Source: Jiangellales bacterium (GTDB lineage: Bacteria; Actinomycetota; Actinomycetes; Jiangellales; Jiangellaceae). Taken from it: a DNA stretch of 64,000 nt. Positions within the stretch are counted from its first letter, which is position 1, and each line of letters begins with the position of its first letter. Shown piece after piece: positions 16,688-30,322 of this stretch. Location: positions 447,393 through 511,392 of the forward strand of contig JAUJNY010000001.1 of NCBI GenBank assembly GCA_030447955.1, read 5' to 3'. The position numbers and the translations under genes are program-made. The notes under the pieces were generated by a model. It saw only the letters and a list, made by a program, of their open reading frames with translations, ran no database searches and was not told the origin of the DNA.

Positions 16688-16730
16688 CGCCGGCCCAGGT
16701 CATCGGCTTTGACCGAGCCTGCGGCCGGCG
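16688..16730 (+). terminator. Hairpin after rpoC
   Basis: CGCCGGCC at 16688-16695 pairs with GGCCGGCG at 16723-16730, with an inner CAGG/CCTG stem. It starts 8 nt after the rpoC stop and has no T-tract. It plausibly terminates rpoBC transcripts. The remaining DNA to rpsL (about 240 bp) shows no gene I can support. Confidence 0.55.
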
Positions 16731-16968
16731 GGTAGCCTCGACCCTTGTGCCCGGGGGCTACCGGGCCCTCAGGCGTGACCCCGCGGCTTCGGCCGCCACC
16801 GTAGCGACCGGCTGAGCGCCGGAAGGTGCGGGCGACTCCAATCCACCGCGCGTGCAGTGGCCGGGTCGAGGGACCGCACGACACGCCCGACCACGGGGGC
16901 CAGTAGCCAGCGAGGCAGTGCACCGACGAGAGCGCAGTACCCGACCGCACCCAACCGCGGAGTGACGA

Positions 16969-17342
<374 letters not shown>

Positions 17343-17343
<1 letters not shown>

Positions 17344-17813
17344 TGCCCCGCAAGGGCCCCGCTCCGCGACGACCGGTCATCGTGGACCCGGTCTACCCCT
17401 CCCCGCTGGTCACCTCGCTGGTCAACAAGGTCCTCCGCGATGGGAAGCGGTCGGTCGCGCAGACCATCGTGTACGGCGCACTCGAGGGCTGCCGGGCCAA
17501 GACCGGCAGCGACCCGGTGATCACGCTCAAGCGCGCACTGGACAACGTCAAGCCGACACTCGAGGTCCGCAGCCGCCGGGTCGGCGGCGCGACCTACCAG
17601 GTGCCGGTGGAGGTGCGCGCCAGCCGCTCCACCACGCTCGCGCTGCGCTGGCTGGTCGGTTACGCGCGCCAGCGCCGGGAGAAGACGATGACTGAGCGGC
17701 TGATGAACGAGCTGCTCGATGCCTCCAACGGCCTTGGCGCGGCGGTCAAGCGTCGCGAGGACACCCACAAGATGGCCGAGTCCAACAAGGCTTTCGCGCA
17801 CTACCGCTGGTGA
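17343..17813 (+). CDS. rpsG: 30S ribosomal protein S7
   Basis: S7 (156 residues) nucleates assembly of the 30S head by binding the 3' domain of 16S rRNA. Typical blocks are [47 protein letters not shown] and the C-terminal [15 protein letters not shown]. The ATG overlaps the rpsL stop by one base. fusA begins 113 bp downstream. Confidence 0.97.
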
Positions 17814-17926
17814 GCCCCAGACCCGCCAGCGCGCAGCGCCGCGGCGTACCCGCCGGCTATCCCTGATCACCGCCTGACGACCACCGACGACTCCGCCCGA
17901 CGACCCGAGGAAGCGACATCCCCGCA

Positions 17927-20032
<2,106 letters not shown>

Positions 20033-20130
20033 GCCTCACGTCCCGGTCGCCGACGGCGGCCACCCCGACCCCCCCGACCGCTGCCGGACTGCGAGACGGC
20101 GCACCCAACCAGCTCTAGGAGGAGCCCACC

Positions 20131-21323
20131 GTGGCGAAGGCGAAGTTCGAGCGGACGAAGCCGCACGTCAACATCGGGACCATCGGTCACATCGACCATG
20201 GCAAGACGACGCTCACCGCGGCGATCACCAAGGCCCTGCACGACAAGCTCCCGCAGCTCAACGAGGCGTGGGCGTTCGACCAGATCGACCGGGCCCCCGA
20301 GGAGAAGCAGCGCGGAATCACGATCTCCATCGCGCACGTCGAGTACCAGACCGAGGCCCGCCACTACGCGCATGTGGACTGCCCCGGTCACGCCGACTAC
20401 ATCAAGAACATGATCACCGGGGCGGCCCAGATGGACGGGGCGATCCTCGTGGTGGCCGCCACCGACGGCCCGATGCCGCAGACCAAGGAGCACGTGCTGC
20501 TGGCCCGCCAGGTGGGGTCCCCTACATCGTCGTTGCGCTCAACAAGGCCGACATGGTCGACGACGAGGAGATCCTGGAGCTGGTCGAGCTCGAGGTGCGG
20601 GAACTGCTCAGCGACTACGAGTTCCCCGGTGACGACCTGCCGGTCGTTCGGGTCTCGGCGCTCAAGGCCCTCGACGGCGACCCCGAGTGGACGGACAAGC
20701 TCATGGAGCTGATGGACGCCGTGGACACCGCGGTGCCGCAGCCGGAGCGCGAGGTCGACAAGCCGTTCCTCATGCCGATCGAGGACGTGTTCACGATCAC
20801 CGGCCGCGGCACCGTCGTCACCGGGCGGGTCGAGCGCGGCGTCCTCAAGGTCAACGAGGAGGTCGAGCTGGTCGGCATCCGGGAGAAGTCGTCCAAGACG
20901 ATCGTCACCGGCGTGGAGATGTTCCGCAAGCTGCTCGATGAGGCCCGGGCCGGTGAGAACGTCGGCCTGCTGCTGCGCGGGACCAAGAAGGAGGACGTCG
21001 AGCGCGGCATGGTCATCGTCAAGCCTGGCTCGACCACCCCGCACACCGAGTTCGACGCGCAGGTCTACATCCTCTCCAAGGAGGAGGGCGGCCGTCACAC
21101 CCCGTTCTTCAACAACTACCGGCCCCAGTTCTACTTCCGCACCACGGACGTGACCGGGGTCGTGCACCTGCCGGAGAGGACCGAGATGGTCATGCCCGGC
21201 GACAACACCGAGATGATGGTCGAGCTCATCCAGCCGATCGCCATGGAGGACGGGCGGCGCTCCGCGACCCGGGCGGGCGGGCCCACGGTGGGCGCCGTTG
21301 GGTCCAAAAATAAGACCATGTCG
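20131..21323 (+). CDS. tuf: Elongation factor Tu (frameshifted, degraded 3' end)
   Basis: EF-Tu delivers aminoacyl-tRNA to the ribosome. The GTP-binding domain is clear ([28 protein letters not shown]) and domains II-III follow. Two defects are visible. One G is missing in the run at 20514-20517: the frame ends at ARQVG and resumes as [11 protein letters not shown] one frame over. From about 21250 the reading no longer matches the nearly invariant C-terminus (normally ending like GRTVGAGRVTKIIK), and the stop expected near 21321 is absent, so the frame runs to 21461. Sequence error is likelier than gene loss. GTG start after AGGAGG. Confidence 0.88.
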
Positions 21324-21712
21324 GCGGCCCGGGCGGGGGGGGCGCGGGCGGGGCCCCCCGCCACCATCCGCCACCATCCGCCACACCCGCACCATGCTTG
21401 CCACCGGCCGGATTGGTCACGGGCGGACGGCCTCTGGCATACTGTCCCGGCTGCTCGGTGAGGCCGCCGGGGCGCACGCGACCAGCCCGTGAGCGGGTCC
21501 GTGTCTGCCGCACCGGAGACCTCCATCGAGGCCCGCTCCTCAAGGCGCCTGGAAGGGCTTCGCGGGACGCCGGGCTCCCAACCTCTGACCGCCACCCCAA
21601 CCACGGGCCACCCTGATCCGCGCCGCTCGACACGCCCGACCTCGGGTACCGGTGCCAACCGCGTCCGCGCACTGCCTTAGCCAGCCACGAACAGAGAAGG
21701 ACACGAGCAGCC
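21324..21712. other. Gene-free region before the S10 cluster
   Basis: The first part (to about 21390) is low-complexity G/C sequence with a 10-bp tandem CCACCATCCG repeat (two exact units at 21361-21380) that runs on from the degraded tuf end and looks like poor consensus. The second part holds the candidate rpsJ promoter at 21413-21443 and a leader of about 260 nt. I see no gene here. Confidence 0.6.
21413..21443 (+). promoter_or_regulatory. Candidate promoter of the S10 ribosomal operon
   Basis: TTGGTC at 21413-21418 and CATACT at 21438-21443 are 19 bp apart, or TGGTCA 18 bp away if shifted by one base. It lies about 270 bp before rpsJ, leaving room for a long regulatory leader. Confidence 0.45.
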
Positions 21713-22021
21713 ATGGCGGGACAGAAGATCCGCATTCGGCTCAAGGCCTACGACCACGAGGTCATCGACTCGTCGGCTCGCAAGATCGTCGACACGGTGA
21801 CGCGGACCGGCGCGAGCGTGGCCGGACCGGTGCCGCTGCCGACGGAGAAGAACGTGTACTGCGTGATCCGCTCACCGCACAAGTACAAGGACTCGCGGGA
21901 ACACTTCGAGATGCGGACGCACAAGCGGCTCATAGACATCATCGACCCCACGCCCAAGACCGTCGACTCGCTCATGCGCCTCGACCTCCCGGCTGGTGTC
22001 GACATCGAGATCAAGCTCTGA
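21713..22021 (+). CDS. rpsJ: 30S ribosomal protein S10 (NusE)
   Basis: S10 (102 residues) is a 30S head protein that also acts as NusE in transcription antitermination and binds NusG. It begins [19 protein letters not shown] and contains the conserved VSGP-equivalent loop [12 protein letters not shown] and the ending [10 protein letters not shown]. It opens the S10 operon, has AGAGAAGGA upstream, and rplC starts 14 bp after its stop. Confidence 0.97.
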   Translation: MAGQKIRIRLKAYDHEVIDSSARKIVDTVTRTGASVAGPVPLPTEKNVYCVIRSPHKYKDSREHFEMRTHKRLIDIIDPTPKTVDSLMRLDLPAGVDIEIKL

Positions 22022-22035
22022 GGGACGCCCGAGCC

Positions 22036-22710
22036 ATGAGTGTGCAGACGAAGGGCGTGCAGGCTGGCCTGCTCGGCGAGAAGCTCGGCATGACACAGGT
22101 GTGGGACGACGCCAACCGGGTCGTCCCTGTCACAGTGCTCAAGGCCGGCCCGTGCGTGGTGAGCCAGGTCCGGACCCCGGCCAACGACGGCTACGCGGCC
22201 GTGCAGATCGCCTACGGGGCGATCGCCCCACGCAAGGTCAACCGGCCCGAACGCGGGCACTTCGCCAAGGCGGGCGTCACCCCGCGTCGCCATGTGGCCG
22301 AGCTGCGCACCGCGGACGCCAGCGAGTACACCCTCGGCCAGGAGCTCACCGTCGAGCTGTTCCAGCCCGGGCAGCTCGTCGATCTCACCGCCACCAGCAA
22401 GGGCAAGGGCTTCGCCGGCGTCATGAAGCGGCACGGCTTTTCCGGCCTGCGCGCCTCTCACGGGGTCAAGCGCAAGCACCGCTCGCCGGGCTCCATCGGC
22501 GGCTGCGCCACCCCGGGTCGGGTCTTCCGCGGCCAGCGGATGGCCGGGCGCATGGGCGGGGTCACGGTGACCACACAGAACCTCACCGTCCACGCGGTGG
22601 ACGTCGACAGGGGGTTGCTGCTCGTCCGCGGCGCGGTGCCCGGACCGAACGGTGGGCTCGTCCTGGTTCGTACCGCTGCCAAGGGCCCCGCTAGGGAGGC
22701 CGGCGGATGA
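22036..22710 (+). CDS. rplC: 50S ribosomal protein L3
   Basis: L3 (224 residues) starts 50S assembly and reaches the peptidyl-transferase centre. Conserved blocks: [14 protein letters not shown] near residues 9-22, the [14 protein letters not shown] region, and [13 protein letters not shown] near the C-terminus. The ATG at 22036 was chosen over upstream in-frame codons because homologues begin MSVQTKG. Its stop overlaps rplD by 4 nt. Confidence 0.96.
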   Translation: MSVQTKGVQAGLLGEKLGMTQVWDDANRVVPVTVLKAGPCVVSQVRTPANDGYAAVQIAYGAIAPRKVNRPERGHFAKAGVTPRRHVAELRTADASEYTLGQELTVELFQPGQLVDLTATSKGKGFAGVMKRHGFSGLRASHGVKRKHRSPGSIGGCATPGRVFRGQRMAGRMGGVTVTTQNLTVHAVDVDRGLLLVRGAVPGPNGGLVLVRTAAKGPAREAGG

Positions 22711-23444
22711 CAGCCGCGACAGCGCTCGACGTCCGCACCCCTGACGGCGGCAGTGAGGGCAGCATCGAGCTGCCGGCGGAGATCTTCGATGTCCCGCTCA
22801 ACGTGCCGCTTGTCCATCAGGTGGTGGTGGCCCAGCTGGCGGCCGCCCGGGCGGGGACGCACTCGACCAAGAGCCGCGGTCAGGTGTCCGGCGGTGGGGC
22901 CAAGCCGTACCGCCAGAAGGGCACGGGGCGGGCGCGCCAGGGCTCGATCCGCGCTCCGCAGTTCACCGGTGGCGGGATCGTCCACGGTCCCTCGCCGCGC
23001 GACTACTCGCAACGCACGCCCAAGAAGATGCGAGCCGCAGCCCTGCGCCAGGCCCTGTCCGACCGGGCGCGCAACGCTCGGGTCCACGTCGTGTCGACCT
23101 TCGTCTCATCGGCCCTCCCCTCGACCAGGGAAGCGCTCGGGGTACTCGACTCCCTGAGCGGGCGGCGCCGGGTGCTCGTGGTGGTCGAGCGAGGCGACCA
23201 GGTGACTTGGAAGAGCCTGCGCAACGTCGATCGGGTGCACCTGCTCTTCGCCGATCAGCTCAACACCTACGACGTCCTCTGCTGCGACGACATCGTGTTC
23301 ACCCGTGCTGCGCTCGAGGCCTTCCTGGCGGCCCCGGCACGCGGCCAAGGTGCGCCATTGGCTACCAGCACCGGCACCGGGGCCAGCGCGCTCCCCGGCC
23401 AGGGTGACCCCCGCGACGACGACCAAGGGGAGGCGGTCCAGTGA
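22707..23444 (+). CDS. rplD: 50S ribosomal protein L4
   Basis: L4 (245 residues) lines the peptide exit tunnel and binds 23S rRNA early in assembly. The tunnel loop region [25 protein letters not shown] is present near residues 54-78. A non-conserved Gly/Asp/Gln-rich tail of about 25 residues ends the protein. The ATG overlaps the rplC stop by 4 nt and its own stop overlaps rplW by 4 nt. Confidence 0.96.
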   Translation: MTAATALDVRTPDGGSEGSIELPAEIFDVPLNVPLVHQVVVAQLAAARAGTHSTKSRGQVSGGGAKPYRQKGTGRARQGSIRAPQFTGGGIVHGPSPRDYSQRTPKKMRAAALRQALSDRARNARVHVVSTFVSSALPSTREALGVLDSLSGRRRVLVVVERGDQVTWKSLRNVDRVHLLFADQLNTYDVLCCDDIVFTRAALEAFLAAPARGQGAPLATSTGTGASALPGQGDPRDDDQGEAVQ

Positions 23445-23746
23445 GCGCCACCGGAAGGAACCCCCGGGACGTGCTGCTCGCTCCGGTCATCTCGGAGAAG
23501 AGCTATGGGCTGCTGGACGAGAACAAGTACACGTTCCTCGTCCGCCCGGGGGCCAACAAGACCGAGATCAAGATTGCGGTGGAGCAGGTGTTCGGCGTCC
23601 GGGTCACCGGCGTCAACACGCTGAACCGCGCAGGCAAGCGCCGGCGCACGCGCTTCGGGGTGGGCCAGCGCAAGTCCACCAAGCGGGCGATCGTCAGCGT
23701 CGCCGAGGGCCAGCGCATCGACATCTTCGGCGGACCGGTCAGCTAG
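23441..23746 (+). CDS. rplW: 50S ribosomal protein L23
   Basis: L23 (101 residues) sits at the exit-tunnel mouth and docks trigger factor and SRP. It shows [16 protein letters not shown], the beta-hairpin region [17 protein letters not shown], and [19 protein letters not shown] start overlapping rplD by 4 nt, so translation is probably coupled. rplB follows after 33 bp. Confidence 0.96.
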   Translation: MSATGRNPRDVLLAPVISEKSYGLLDENKYTFLVRPGANKTEIKIAVEQVFGVRVTGVNTLNRAGKRRRTRFGVGQRKSTKRAIVSVAEGQRIDIFGGPVS

Positions 23747-23779
23747 CCGGCGCGCCACGCTTACGAGGGACACATCCGT

Positions 23780-24616
23780 ATGGGAATCCGCAGGTACAAG
23801 CCGACGACGCCGGGGCGCCGTGGGGCGACCGTCGCCGACTTCGTCGAGGTCACCCGCAGCGAGCCGGAGAAGTCGCTGCTGCGTCCGCTGCCCAAGAAGG
23901 GCGGGCGCAACAACTCCGGGCGGATCACCACGCGCCACCACGGGGGCGGACACAAGCGCGCCTACCGGGTCATCGACTTCCGCCGCGCCGACAAGGACGG
24001 TGTTCCGGCGACCGTGGCGCACATCGAGTACGACCCCAACCGCACCGCGCGCATCGCGCTGCTGCACTACCGCGACGGTGACAAGCGCTACATCCTGGCG
24101 CCCCAGCGCCTGCGGCAGGGCGCTCAGGTCGAGGCCGGCCCCGGCGCGGACATCAAGCCTGGCAACAACCTGGCGCTGCGCAACATCCCGGTCGGCACCG
24201 TCGTGCACGCCATCGAGCTGCGCCCGGGCGGCGGCGCCAAGATCGCCCGTTCGGCCGGCGCCAGCGTGCAGCTGGTGGCCAAGGAAGGCTCCCTCGCCCA
24301 GCTGCGGATGCCCTCGGGCGAGATCCGCAACGTCGACGCGCGCTGCCGGGCCACCATCGGTGAGGTCGGCAATGCCGAGCAGTCCAACATCAACTGGGGC
24401 AAGGCGGGTCGGATGCGCTGGAAGGGGAGGCGCCCGACGGTGCGTGGCGTCGCCATGAACCCCGTCGACCACCCCCTCGGGGGTGGAGAGGGCAAGTCCT
24501 CCGGCGGGCGGCACCCGGTGAGCCCGTGGGGCCAGCCGGAGGGCCGTACCCGACGCCGCCGCAAGAGCAGCGACCAGTTCATCGTCCGCCGCCGCCGGTC
24601 CGGCAAGAAGCGCTGA
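23780..24616 (+). CDS. rplB: 50S ribosomal protein L2
   Basis: L2 (278 residues) is a core 23S-binding protein needed for subunit joining and peptidyl transfer. It matches the family throughout ([36 protein letters not shown]). One oddity: the very conserved DHPHGGGEG motif reads DHPLGGGEG, with Leu (CTC at 24476-24478, residue 233) in place of His. A CAC-to-CTC change or base-call error in this C/G-run context would explain it. Confidence 0.96.
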   Translation: MGIRRYKPTTPGRRGATVADFVEVTRSEPEKSLLRPLPKKGGRNNSGRITTRHHGGGHKRAYRVIDFRRADKDGVPATVAHIEYDPNRTARIALLHYRDGDKRYILAPQRLRQGAQVEAGPGADIKPGNNLALRNIPVGTVVHAIELRPGGGAKIARSAGASVQLVAKEGSLAQLRMPSGEIRNVDARCRATIGEVGNAEQSNINWGKAGRMRWKGRRPTVRGVAMNPVDHPLGGGEGKSSGGRHPVSPWGQPEGRTRRRRKSSDQFIVRRRRSGKKR

Positions 24617-24630
24617 GAGGAGTCGGGGCG

Positions 24631-24912
24631 ATGCCACGCAGCTTGAAGAAGGGTCCCTTCGTGGACGGTCACCTGATGACCAAGGTGGACGTCCAGAACG
24701 ACCGGGGCACCAAGAACGTGATCAAGACCTGGTCGCGGCGGTCCATGATCGTGCCGGCGATGATCGGCCACACCATCGCCGTTCACGACGGCCGCAAGCA
24801 CGTACCGGTCTTCATCACCGACTCGATGGTGGGTCACAAGCTCGGCGAGTTCGCGCCCACCCGTACCTTCCGCGGCCACGAGAAGGACGACCGGCGCGCC
24901 CGGCGCCGCTAA
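24631..24912 (+). CDS. rpsS: 30S ribosomal protein S19
   Basis: S19 (93 residues) forms a heterodimer with S13 in the 30S head. It starts [15 protein letters not shown] and carries [23 protein letters not shown] and [13 protein letters not shown]. The ATG follows GAGAGGAG and lies 14 bp after rplB; an in-frame upstream extension is unconserved. rplV begins 86 bp later, a longer gap than others in this operon. Confidence 0.97.
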   Translation: MPRSLKKGPFVDGHLMTKVDVQNDRGTKNVIKTWSRRSMIVPAMIGHTIAVHDGRKHVPVFITDSMVGHKLGEFAPTRTFRGHEKDDRRARRR

Positions 24913-24998
24913 GCCATGCCTGTCCCGCCTGTCCTGCCCGTCGAACTGTCCGCAAGCACGCCCGTCACCACCTCCGTACCAGAGGAAGCCGCCAGATC

Positions 24999-25468
24999 AT
25001 GACTGCCACCGAACGCCGGCGCGTCAGCGCCCGTAGGGAGAGCCTGCTGGGCGACCAGCCAGGTGCCTACGCGACCGCGCGGTTCGTCCGGGCCACCCCG
25101 CAGAAGGCCCGGCGTGTGGTCGACGTCGTCCGCGGCCTCCCGGCCGAGGAGGCGCTCGCCGTCCTCGCCTACGCCCCGCAGGAGGTCGCGGTCACCGTCC
25201 GCAAGGTGCTTGCCAGCGCCGTGGCCAACGCCGAGGCCGGAGAGCACCTCGACACCTCCCGGCTGGTCGTCACCAAGGCGTTCGTGGACGAGGGGTCCAC
25301 GATGAAGCGCTTCCGGCCACGCGCTCAAGGTCGCGCGTTCCGCATCCGCAAGCGGACCAGCCACATCACCATCGTCGTCCAACCCGACCGAGAGCCGGCA
25401 ACCGCCGCCGCGACCCCCGGTCGCCCCCGGAGCGGGGCCACCGCAATCACCAACAGGAGGACCCGCTA

Positions 25469-25469
<1 letters not shown>
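24999..25469 (+). CDS. rplV: 50S ribosomal protein L22
   Basis: L22 (156 residues) extends a hairpin into the exit tunnel. The core runs from about residue 23 ([20 protein letters not shown]) through the hairpin ([24 protein letters not shown], near residues 96-119) to HITIVV. Extra residues at both ends, the C-terminal one Ala/Thr-rich, are not part of the core. Its stop overlaps the rpsC GTG by one base. Confidence 0.96.
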
Positions 25470-26293
<824 letters not shown>

Positions 26294-26295
26294 CC

Positions 26296-26715
26296 GTGCT
26301 CATCCCCCGCAGGGTGCGCCACCGCAAGCAGCACCATCCCACTCGCCGCGGCAACGCCAAAGGTGGGACGGCGTTGGCCTTCGGCGACTTCGGCATCCAG
26401 GCTGTCGAGGGCCACTACGTCACCAACCGTCAGATCGAGTCGGCGCGTATCGCCATCACCCGCCACATCCGTCGTGGCGGAAAGGTGTGGATCAACATCT
26501 ATCCCGACCGGCCCCTCACCAAGAAGCCGGCCGAGACCCGGATGGGCTCGGGCAAGGGCTCGCCGGAGTGGTGGATCGCGAACGTCCGGCCGGGACGGGT
26601 GATGTTCGAGCTGTCCTACCCGAACGAGAAGGTCGCGCGCGAGGCCCTCACCCGCGCCATCCACAAGCTCCCGATGAAATGCAAGATCGTCCGGCGCGAG
26701 GCAGGTGAGTTCTGA
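26296..26715 (+). CDS. rplP: 50S ribosomal protein L16
   Basis: L16 (139 residues from this start) helps form the A-site pocket and is required late in 50S assembly. The family N-terminus [15 protein letters not shown] supports the GTG at 26296; a GTG at 26290 overlapping the rpsC stop would add two residues. The [20 protein letters not shown] and [14 protein letters not shown] blocks are intact. The stop overlaps the rpmC ATG by one base. Confidence 0.95.
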   Translation: MLIPRRVRHRKQHHPTRRGNAKGGTALAFGDFGIQAVEGHYVTNRQIESARIAITRHIRRGGKVWINIYPDRPLTKKPAETRMGSGKGSPEWWIANVRPGRVMFELSYPNEKVAREALTRAIHKLPMKCKIVRREAGEF

Positions 26716-26963
26716 TGGCAGTCAAGTCAGGCGATCTCGCCGCAGCGACGCTGCGGGACAAGAGCGACGCCGAGCTGGCCGCGGAGCTGAGCCGGGCCAA
26801 GGAGGCGCTGTTCAACCTGCGCTTCCAGGGGGCGACCGGTCAGCTGGAGAGCCACGGCGGGCTTAAGTCCGTACGCCGCGACATCGCCCGTATCTACACG
26901 ATCATGCGCGAGCGGGAGCTCGGCATCACCGTGATGGCAGACGACGCAGGAGAGCCCGCATGA
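26715..26963 (+). CDS. rpmC: 50S ribosomal protein L29
   Basis: L29 (82 residues) sits near the exit-tunnel mouth with L23. It is two helices: [22 protein letters not shown] and [18 protein letters not shown], joined by the conserved [11 protein letters not shown] short acidic tail ends the protein. The ATG overlaps the rplP stop and the stop overlaps rpsQ by 4 nt. Confidence 0.96.
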   Translation: MAVKSGDLAAATLRDKSDAELAAELSRAKEALFNLRFQGATGQLESHGGLKSVRRDIARIYTIMRERELGITVMADDAGEPA

Positions 26964-27277
26964 GTGAGACGAGCAGTACGGACAGAAGTGAGGACACGAC
27001 ACCCGCCGCGCCGCAGGTGACCCAGCGGCGTGGGTTCCGCAAGGTGCGCGAGGGTCGCGTCGTCAGCGACAAGATGGACAAGACCGTCGTGGTCGCCGTC
27101 GAGGACCGCTACAAGCACCCGCTGTACGGCAAGGTCGTACGGCGGCGCACCAGGCTCAAGGCACACGACGAGCAGAACAGCTGCACCGAGGGCGACCGGG
27201 TGCTGCTGATGGAGACCCGCCCGCTGTCCGCCACGAAGCGCTGGCGCGTCGTCGAGGTCGTCGAGAAGGCCAAGTAG
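26960..27277 (+). CDS. rpsQ: 30S ribosomal protein S17
   Basis: S17 (105 residues) is an early-assembling OB-fold 16S-binding protein. An N-terminal extension of about 22 residues precedes the core [30 protein letters not shown] and the ending [11 protein letters not shown] are typical. ATG start overlapping rpmC, after AGGAGAG. An 81-bp gap with its own GACCAGGAGAG site precedes rplN. Confidence 0.96.
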   Translation: MSETSSTDRSEDTTPAAPQVTQRRGFRKVREGRVVSDKMDKTVVVAVEDRYKHPLYGKVVRRRTRLKAHDEQNSCTEGDRVLLMETRPLSATKRWRVVEVVEKAK

Positions 27278-27358
27278 TCCGATCCGTCCCCACCGTGCGC
27301 AAGCTGGCGGGGAAGCGCTGACCGGCGGATAGCCGGTCGCCAGACCAGGAGAGCTGTT

Positions 27359-27727
27359 GTGATCCAGCAAGAGTCGCGACTACGGGTCGCCGACAACACC
27401 GGTGCCAGGGAGCTGCTGTGCATCCGGGTGCTCGGCGGCTCGGGTCGGCGCTACGCCGGCATCGGCGATGTCATCGTCGCGACGGTCAAGGAGGCGATCC
27501 CCGGCGGCAACGTCCGCAAGGGTGACGTCGTCAAGGCTGTCGTCGTGCGCACCGTCAAGGAGCGCCGGCGCTCCGACGGCTCCTACATCCGTTTTGACGA
27601 GAACGCCGCCGTGATCCTCCGGGAGGGCGGCGACCCCCGCGGAACGCGCATCTTCGGGCCGGTCGGTCGCGAGCTGCGCGAGAAGCGGTTCATGCGCATC
27701 ATCTCGCTGGCCCCGGAGGTGCTCTGA
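27359..27727 (+). CDS. rplN: 50S ribosomal protein L14
   Basis: L14 (122 residues) contacts 16S rRNA at the subunit interface and binds the silencing factor RsfS in other bacteria. It begins [19 protein letters not shown] and contains [20 protein letters not shown] and the ending [14 protein letters not shown] start with CAGGAGAG upstream. rplX starts one base after its stop. Confidence 0.97.
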   Translation: MIQQESRLRVADNTGARELLCIRVLGGSGRRYAGIGDVIVATVKEAIPGGNVRKGDVVKAVVVRTVKERRRSDGSYIRFDENAAVILREGGDPRGTRIFGPVGRELREKRFMRIISLAPEVL

Positions 27728-27728
27728 C

Positions 27729-28064
27729 ATGCGGGTCAAGAAGGGCGACCGCGTCATCGTCATCGCCGGCAAGGACAAGGGTGTCGTCGGAAAGATCATC
27801 GAGGCGTACCCCCGCCGCGACAAGGTGCTGGTCGAAGGCGTCAACCGCATCAAGCGGCACACCAAGATCGGACAGACGGCCCGCGGCGCCAAGACCGGCG
27901 GCATCGTGACGCAGGAGGCACCGGTGCACGTCTCCAACGTGATGCTCGCCGTCGAGGTGGAGCGGGACGGCAACAGGCAGGTCGTGGGCACCCGTGTCGG
28001 CTACCGCGTTGACGAGAACGGCAACAAGGTCCGGTACGCCAAGCGCACCGGTGAGGACATCTGA
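27729..28064 (+). CDS. rplX: 50S ribosomal protein L24
   Basis: L24 (111 residues) is an early 50S assembly factor near the exit tunnel. The KOW-type N-terminus reads [18 protein letters not shown] and is followed by [12 protein letters not shown]. The C-terminus ends in [13 protein letters not shown], as in actinobacteria. Its stop overlaps the rplE ATG by one base. Confidence 0.96.
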   Translation: MRVKKGDRVIVIAGKDKGVVGKIIEAYPRRDKVLVEGVNRIKRHTKIGQTARGAKTGGIVTQEAPVHVSNVMLAVEVERDGNRQVVGTRVGYRVDENGNKVRYAKRTGEDI

Positions 28065-28690
28065 TGACCACGGCGACCGATCCGGCGGCCACCGGACCCA
28101 CTCCCGAGACGACGCCTGCGTCTGGCCCGGACCCGGGTACGGCGTCGATGCCGCGGCTCAAGCAGCGCTACCGCCAGGAGATCCTGCCCCGGCTGCGTGA
28201 GGAGTTCGGCTACGCCAACGTCATGCAGGTGCCCACCGTCGCCAAGGTGGTCGTCAACATGGGGGTTGGTGAGGCAACCCGTGACGCCAAGCTCATCGAA
28301 GGGGCGGTTCGCGACCTGTCGGTCATCACCGGGCAGCGGCCGGCCGTCACCCGCGCCCGCAAGTCGATCGCGCAGTTCAAGCTGCGCGAGGGCATGCCGA
28401 TCGGCGCGCACGCCACGCTGCGGGGTGACCGCATGTGGGAGTTCCTCGACCGGCTGCTGGCGTTGGCGCTGCCCCGGATCCGGGACTTCCGCGGCCTCTC
28501 GCCGCGGCAGTTCGACGGCAGCGGCAACTACACGTTTGGCCTCAACGAGCAGTCGATGTTCCACGAGGTCGATCAGGACCGCATCGACCGCGTCCGGGGC
28601 ATGGACATCACCGTGGTGACGAGCGCCCGCAACGACGAGGAAGGCCGGGCACTGCTTCGGCACCTCGGTTTCCCGTTCAAGGAGAGCTGA
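28064..28690 (+). CDS. rplE: 50S ribosomal protein L5
   Basis: L5 (208 residues) binds 5S rRNA and contacts S13 at the subunit bridge. After an N-terminal Thr/Ala/Pro extension of about 28 residues, the core reads [20 protein letters not shown]; a second in-frame ATG there could be the start. [15 protein letters not shown] and [12 protein letters not shown] are diagnostic. It overlaps rplX by one base and is 3 bp before rpsN. Confidence 0.96.
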   Translation: MTTATDPAATGPTPETTPASGPDPGTASMPRLKQRYRQEILPRLREEFGYANVMQVPTVAKVVVNMGVGEATRDAKLIEGAVRDLSVITGQRPAVTRARKSIAQFKLREGMPIGAHATLRGDRMWEFLDRLLALALPRIRDFRGLSPRQFDGSGNYTFGLNEQSMFHEVDQDRIDRVRGMDITVVTSARNDEEGRALLRHLGFPFKES

Positions 28691-28693
28691 CCG

Positions 28694-28879
28694 ATGGCCA
28701 AGAAGGCCCTAGTCCTCAAGTCGCAGCGCAAGCCGAAGTTCGCGGTGCGCGCCTACACCCGCTGCCAGCGCTGCGGCCGCCCACACTCGGTCTACCGCCG
28801 CTTCGGCCTGTGCCGGGTGTGCCTGCGCGAGATGGCGCACCGGGGCGAGCTCCCCGGCGTCACCAAGAGCAGCTGGTGA
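28694..28879 (+). CDS. rpsN: 30S ribosomal protein S14, zinc-binding type Z
   Basis: A 61-residue S14 of the short type with two Cys pairs (CQRC near residues 24-27 and CRVC near 40-43) that bind zinc. It belongs to the 30S head. The spc-operon copy in actinobacteria is normally this zinc form; zinc-free S14 paralogues, when present, lie elsewhere under zinc control. The 73-bp gap to rpsH has no gene. Confidence 0.96.
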   Translation: MAKKALVLKSQRKPKFAVRAYTRCQRCGRPHSVYRRFGLCRVCLREMAHRGELPGVTKSSW

Positions 28880-28952
28880 CCCCTTACCTCCCTTTTCGAT
28901 CGCCGGAGGTCCGTAACCGCGGAAACCACGGCGGGAAGGCGGCTAAGCGCCG

Positions 28953-29360
28953 ATGACCATGACCGACCCGATCGCCGACATGCTCGCCCGTCTACGCAAC
29001 GCCAATACGGCCTACCACGACAGCGTCACGATGCCGCACAGCAGGATCAAGACGAACCTGGCGGAGCTCCTGCAACAGGAGGGCTACATCTCCGGTTGGC
29101 GGGTCGAGGAGCCGCCGGCCGGGACCGTCGGCCGCTCCCTGGTCTTGACGCTGAAGTACGGGCCGAGCCGCGAACGCTCGATCGCCGGGCTGCGCCGGGT
29201 CTCCAAGCCCGGGCTGCGGGTGTACGCCAAGTCAACCAACCTGCCCAAGGTGCTCGGCGGTCTCGGGGTGGCGATCATCTCGACGTCGCAAGGGCTGCTG
29301 ACCGACCGGCAGGCGGCCAAGAAGGGCGTGGGTGGGGAAGTCCTCGCCTACGTCTGGTAA
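28953..29360 (+). CDS. rpsH: 30S ribosomal protein S8
   Basis: S8 (135 residues) binds the central 16S domain and, in some bacteria, represses the spc operon. It has [33 protein letters not shown] and the closing [22 protein letters not shown]. The alternative ATG two codons later (MTDPIAD) is equally plausible. rplF starts 17 bp downstream. Confidence 0.96.
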   Translation: MTMTDPIADMLARLRNANTAYHDSVTMPHSRIKTNLAELLQQEGYISGWRVEEPPAGTVGRSLVLTLKYGPSRERSIAGLRRVSKPGLRVYAKSTNLPKVLGGLGVAIISTSQGLLTDRQAAKKGVGGEVLAYVW

Positions 29361-29377
29361 GGCGGGGAGGAACAGTC

Positions 29378-29920
29378 ATGTCGCGCATCGGCAAGCTCGC
29401 CGTACCCGTGCCCGACGGTGTCGACGTCACGATCGAGGGACGCAAGGTCACCGTGTCGGGTCCACGCGGAACGCTCTCCCACACCCTCGCCGGGGGCATC
29501 GACGTGGCGCCGACTGGCGAGGGGACCCTGGCGGTGACCCGACCCGACGACGAGCGGCAGTCCCGCGCCCTGCACGGTCTCACCCGCACACTGGTGGCCA
29601 ACATGGTCCAGGGAGTCACCCAGGGCTATGAGAAGCGGCTCGAGATCGTCGGCGTCGGGTACCGCGTCATCCCGCGGGGTTCGGCCCTGGAGTTTGCGCT
29701 GGGCTTCAGCCACCCGATCACCGTGGAGCCACCGGAGGGCATCAGCTTCGTCGTCGACGGTCCGACGCGCTTCGGCGTCCAGGGCATCGACAAGCAGAAG
29801 GTCGGCGAGGTCGCGGCCAACATCCGCAAGCTGCGGCGACCCGAGCCCTACAAGGGCAAGGGCATCCGCTACGCCGGCGAGCAGGTCCGCCGCAAGGTCG
29901 GAAAGGCGGGGAAGAGGTAA
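29378..29920 (+). CDS. rplF: 50S ribosomal protein L6
   Basis: L6 (180 residues) lies near the factor-binding site at the stalk base. It starts [17 protein letters not shown] and has [22 protein letters not shown] and the C-terminal [22 protein letters not shown] chosen after GGGGAGG; an upstream in-frame extension is unconserved. rplR follows 2 bp after the stop. Confidence 0.97.
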   Translation: MSRIGKLAVPVPDGVDVTIEGRKVTVSGPRGTLSHTLAGGIDVAPTGEGTLAVTRPDDERQSRALHGLTRTLVANMVQGVTQGYEKRLEIVGVGYRVIPRGSALEFALGFSHPITVEPPEGISFVVDGPTRFGVQGIDKQKVGEVAANIRKLRRPEPYKGKGIRYAGEQVRRKVGKAGKR

Positions 29921-29922
29921 GG

Positions 29923-30309
29923 ATGAGCGTCACCCTGAAGCGCGGTGGCACCGCCCGCCGCGACAAGGCGGCGGCCCGGCAACGCCGCGCGTTTCGCGTC
30001 CGCAAGAAGCTGTCGGGGACCAGCCAGCGACCGCGGCTGGTGGTCACCCGGACGCTGCGGCACATGCACGCCCAGGTCGTCGACGACACCAGCGGGCGGA
30101 CCCTCGTCGCCGCCTCGACCGTCGAGGACGACCTGCGCGGCGGCGCGGACGACAAGACCCGCAAGGCCCGCAAGGTCGGCGAGCTCGTTGCTGCGCGCGC
30201 CCGGGCCGCGGGCATCGAGACCGTCGTGTTCGACCGTGCCGGCAACCGCTACCACGGCCGGGTCGCCGCCGTTGCAGAGGGCGCCCGTGAGGGGGGGCTC
30301 GCATTCTGA
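29923..30309 (+). CDS. rplR: 50S ribosomal protein L18
   Basis: L18 (128 residues) binds 5S rRNA with L5 and L25/TL5. It has RRKK-type basic N-terminus ([15 protein letters not shown]), [20 protein letters not shown], and ends in [29 protein letters not shown] start after AAGAGGTAAGG. A 76-bp gap with four 12-bp tandem units precedes rpsE. Confidence 0.96.
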   Translation: MSVTLKRGGTARRDKAAARQRRAFRVRKKLSGTSQRPRLVVTRTLRHMHAQVVDDTSGRTLVAASTVEDDLRGGADDKTRKARKVGELVAARARAAGIETVVFDRAGNRYHGRVAAVAEGAREGGLAF

Positions 30310-30322
30310 TCGCGCAGCTCCC

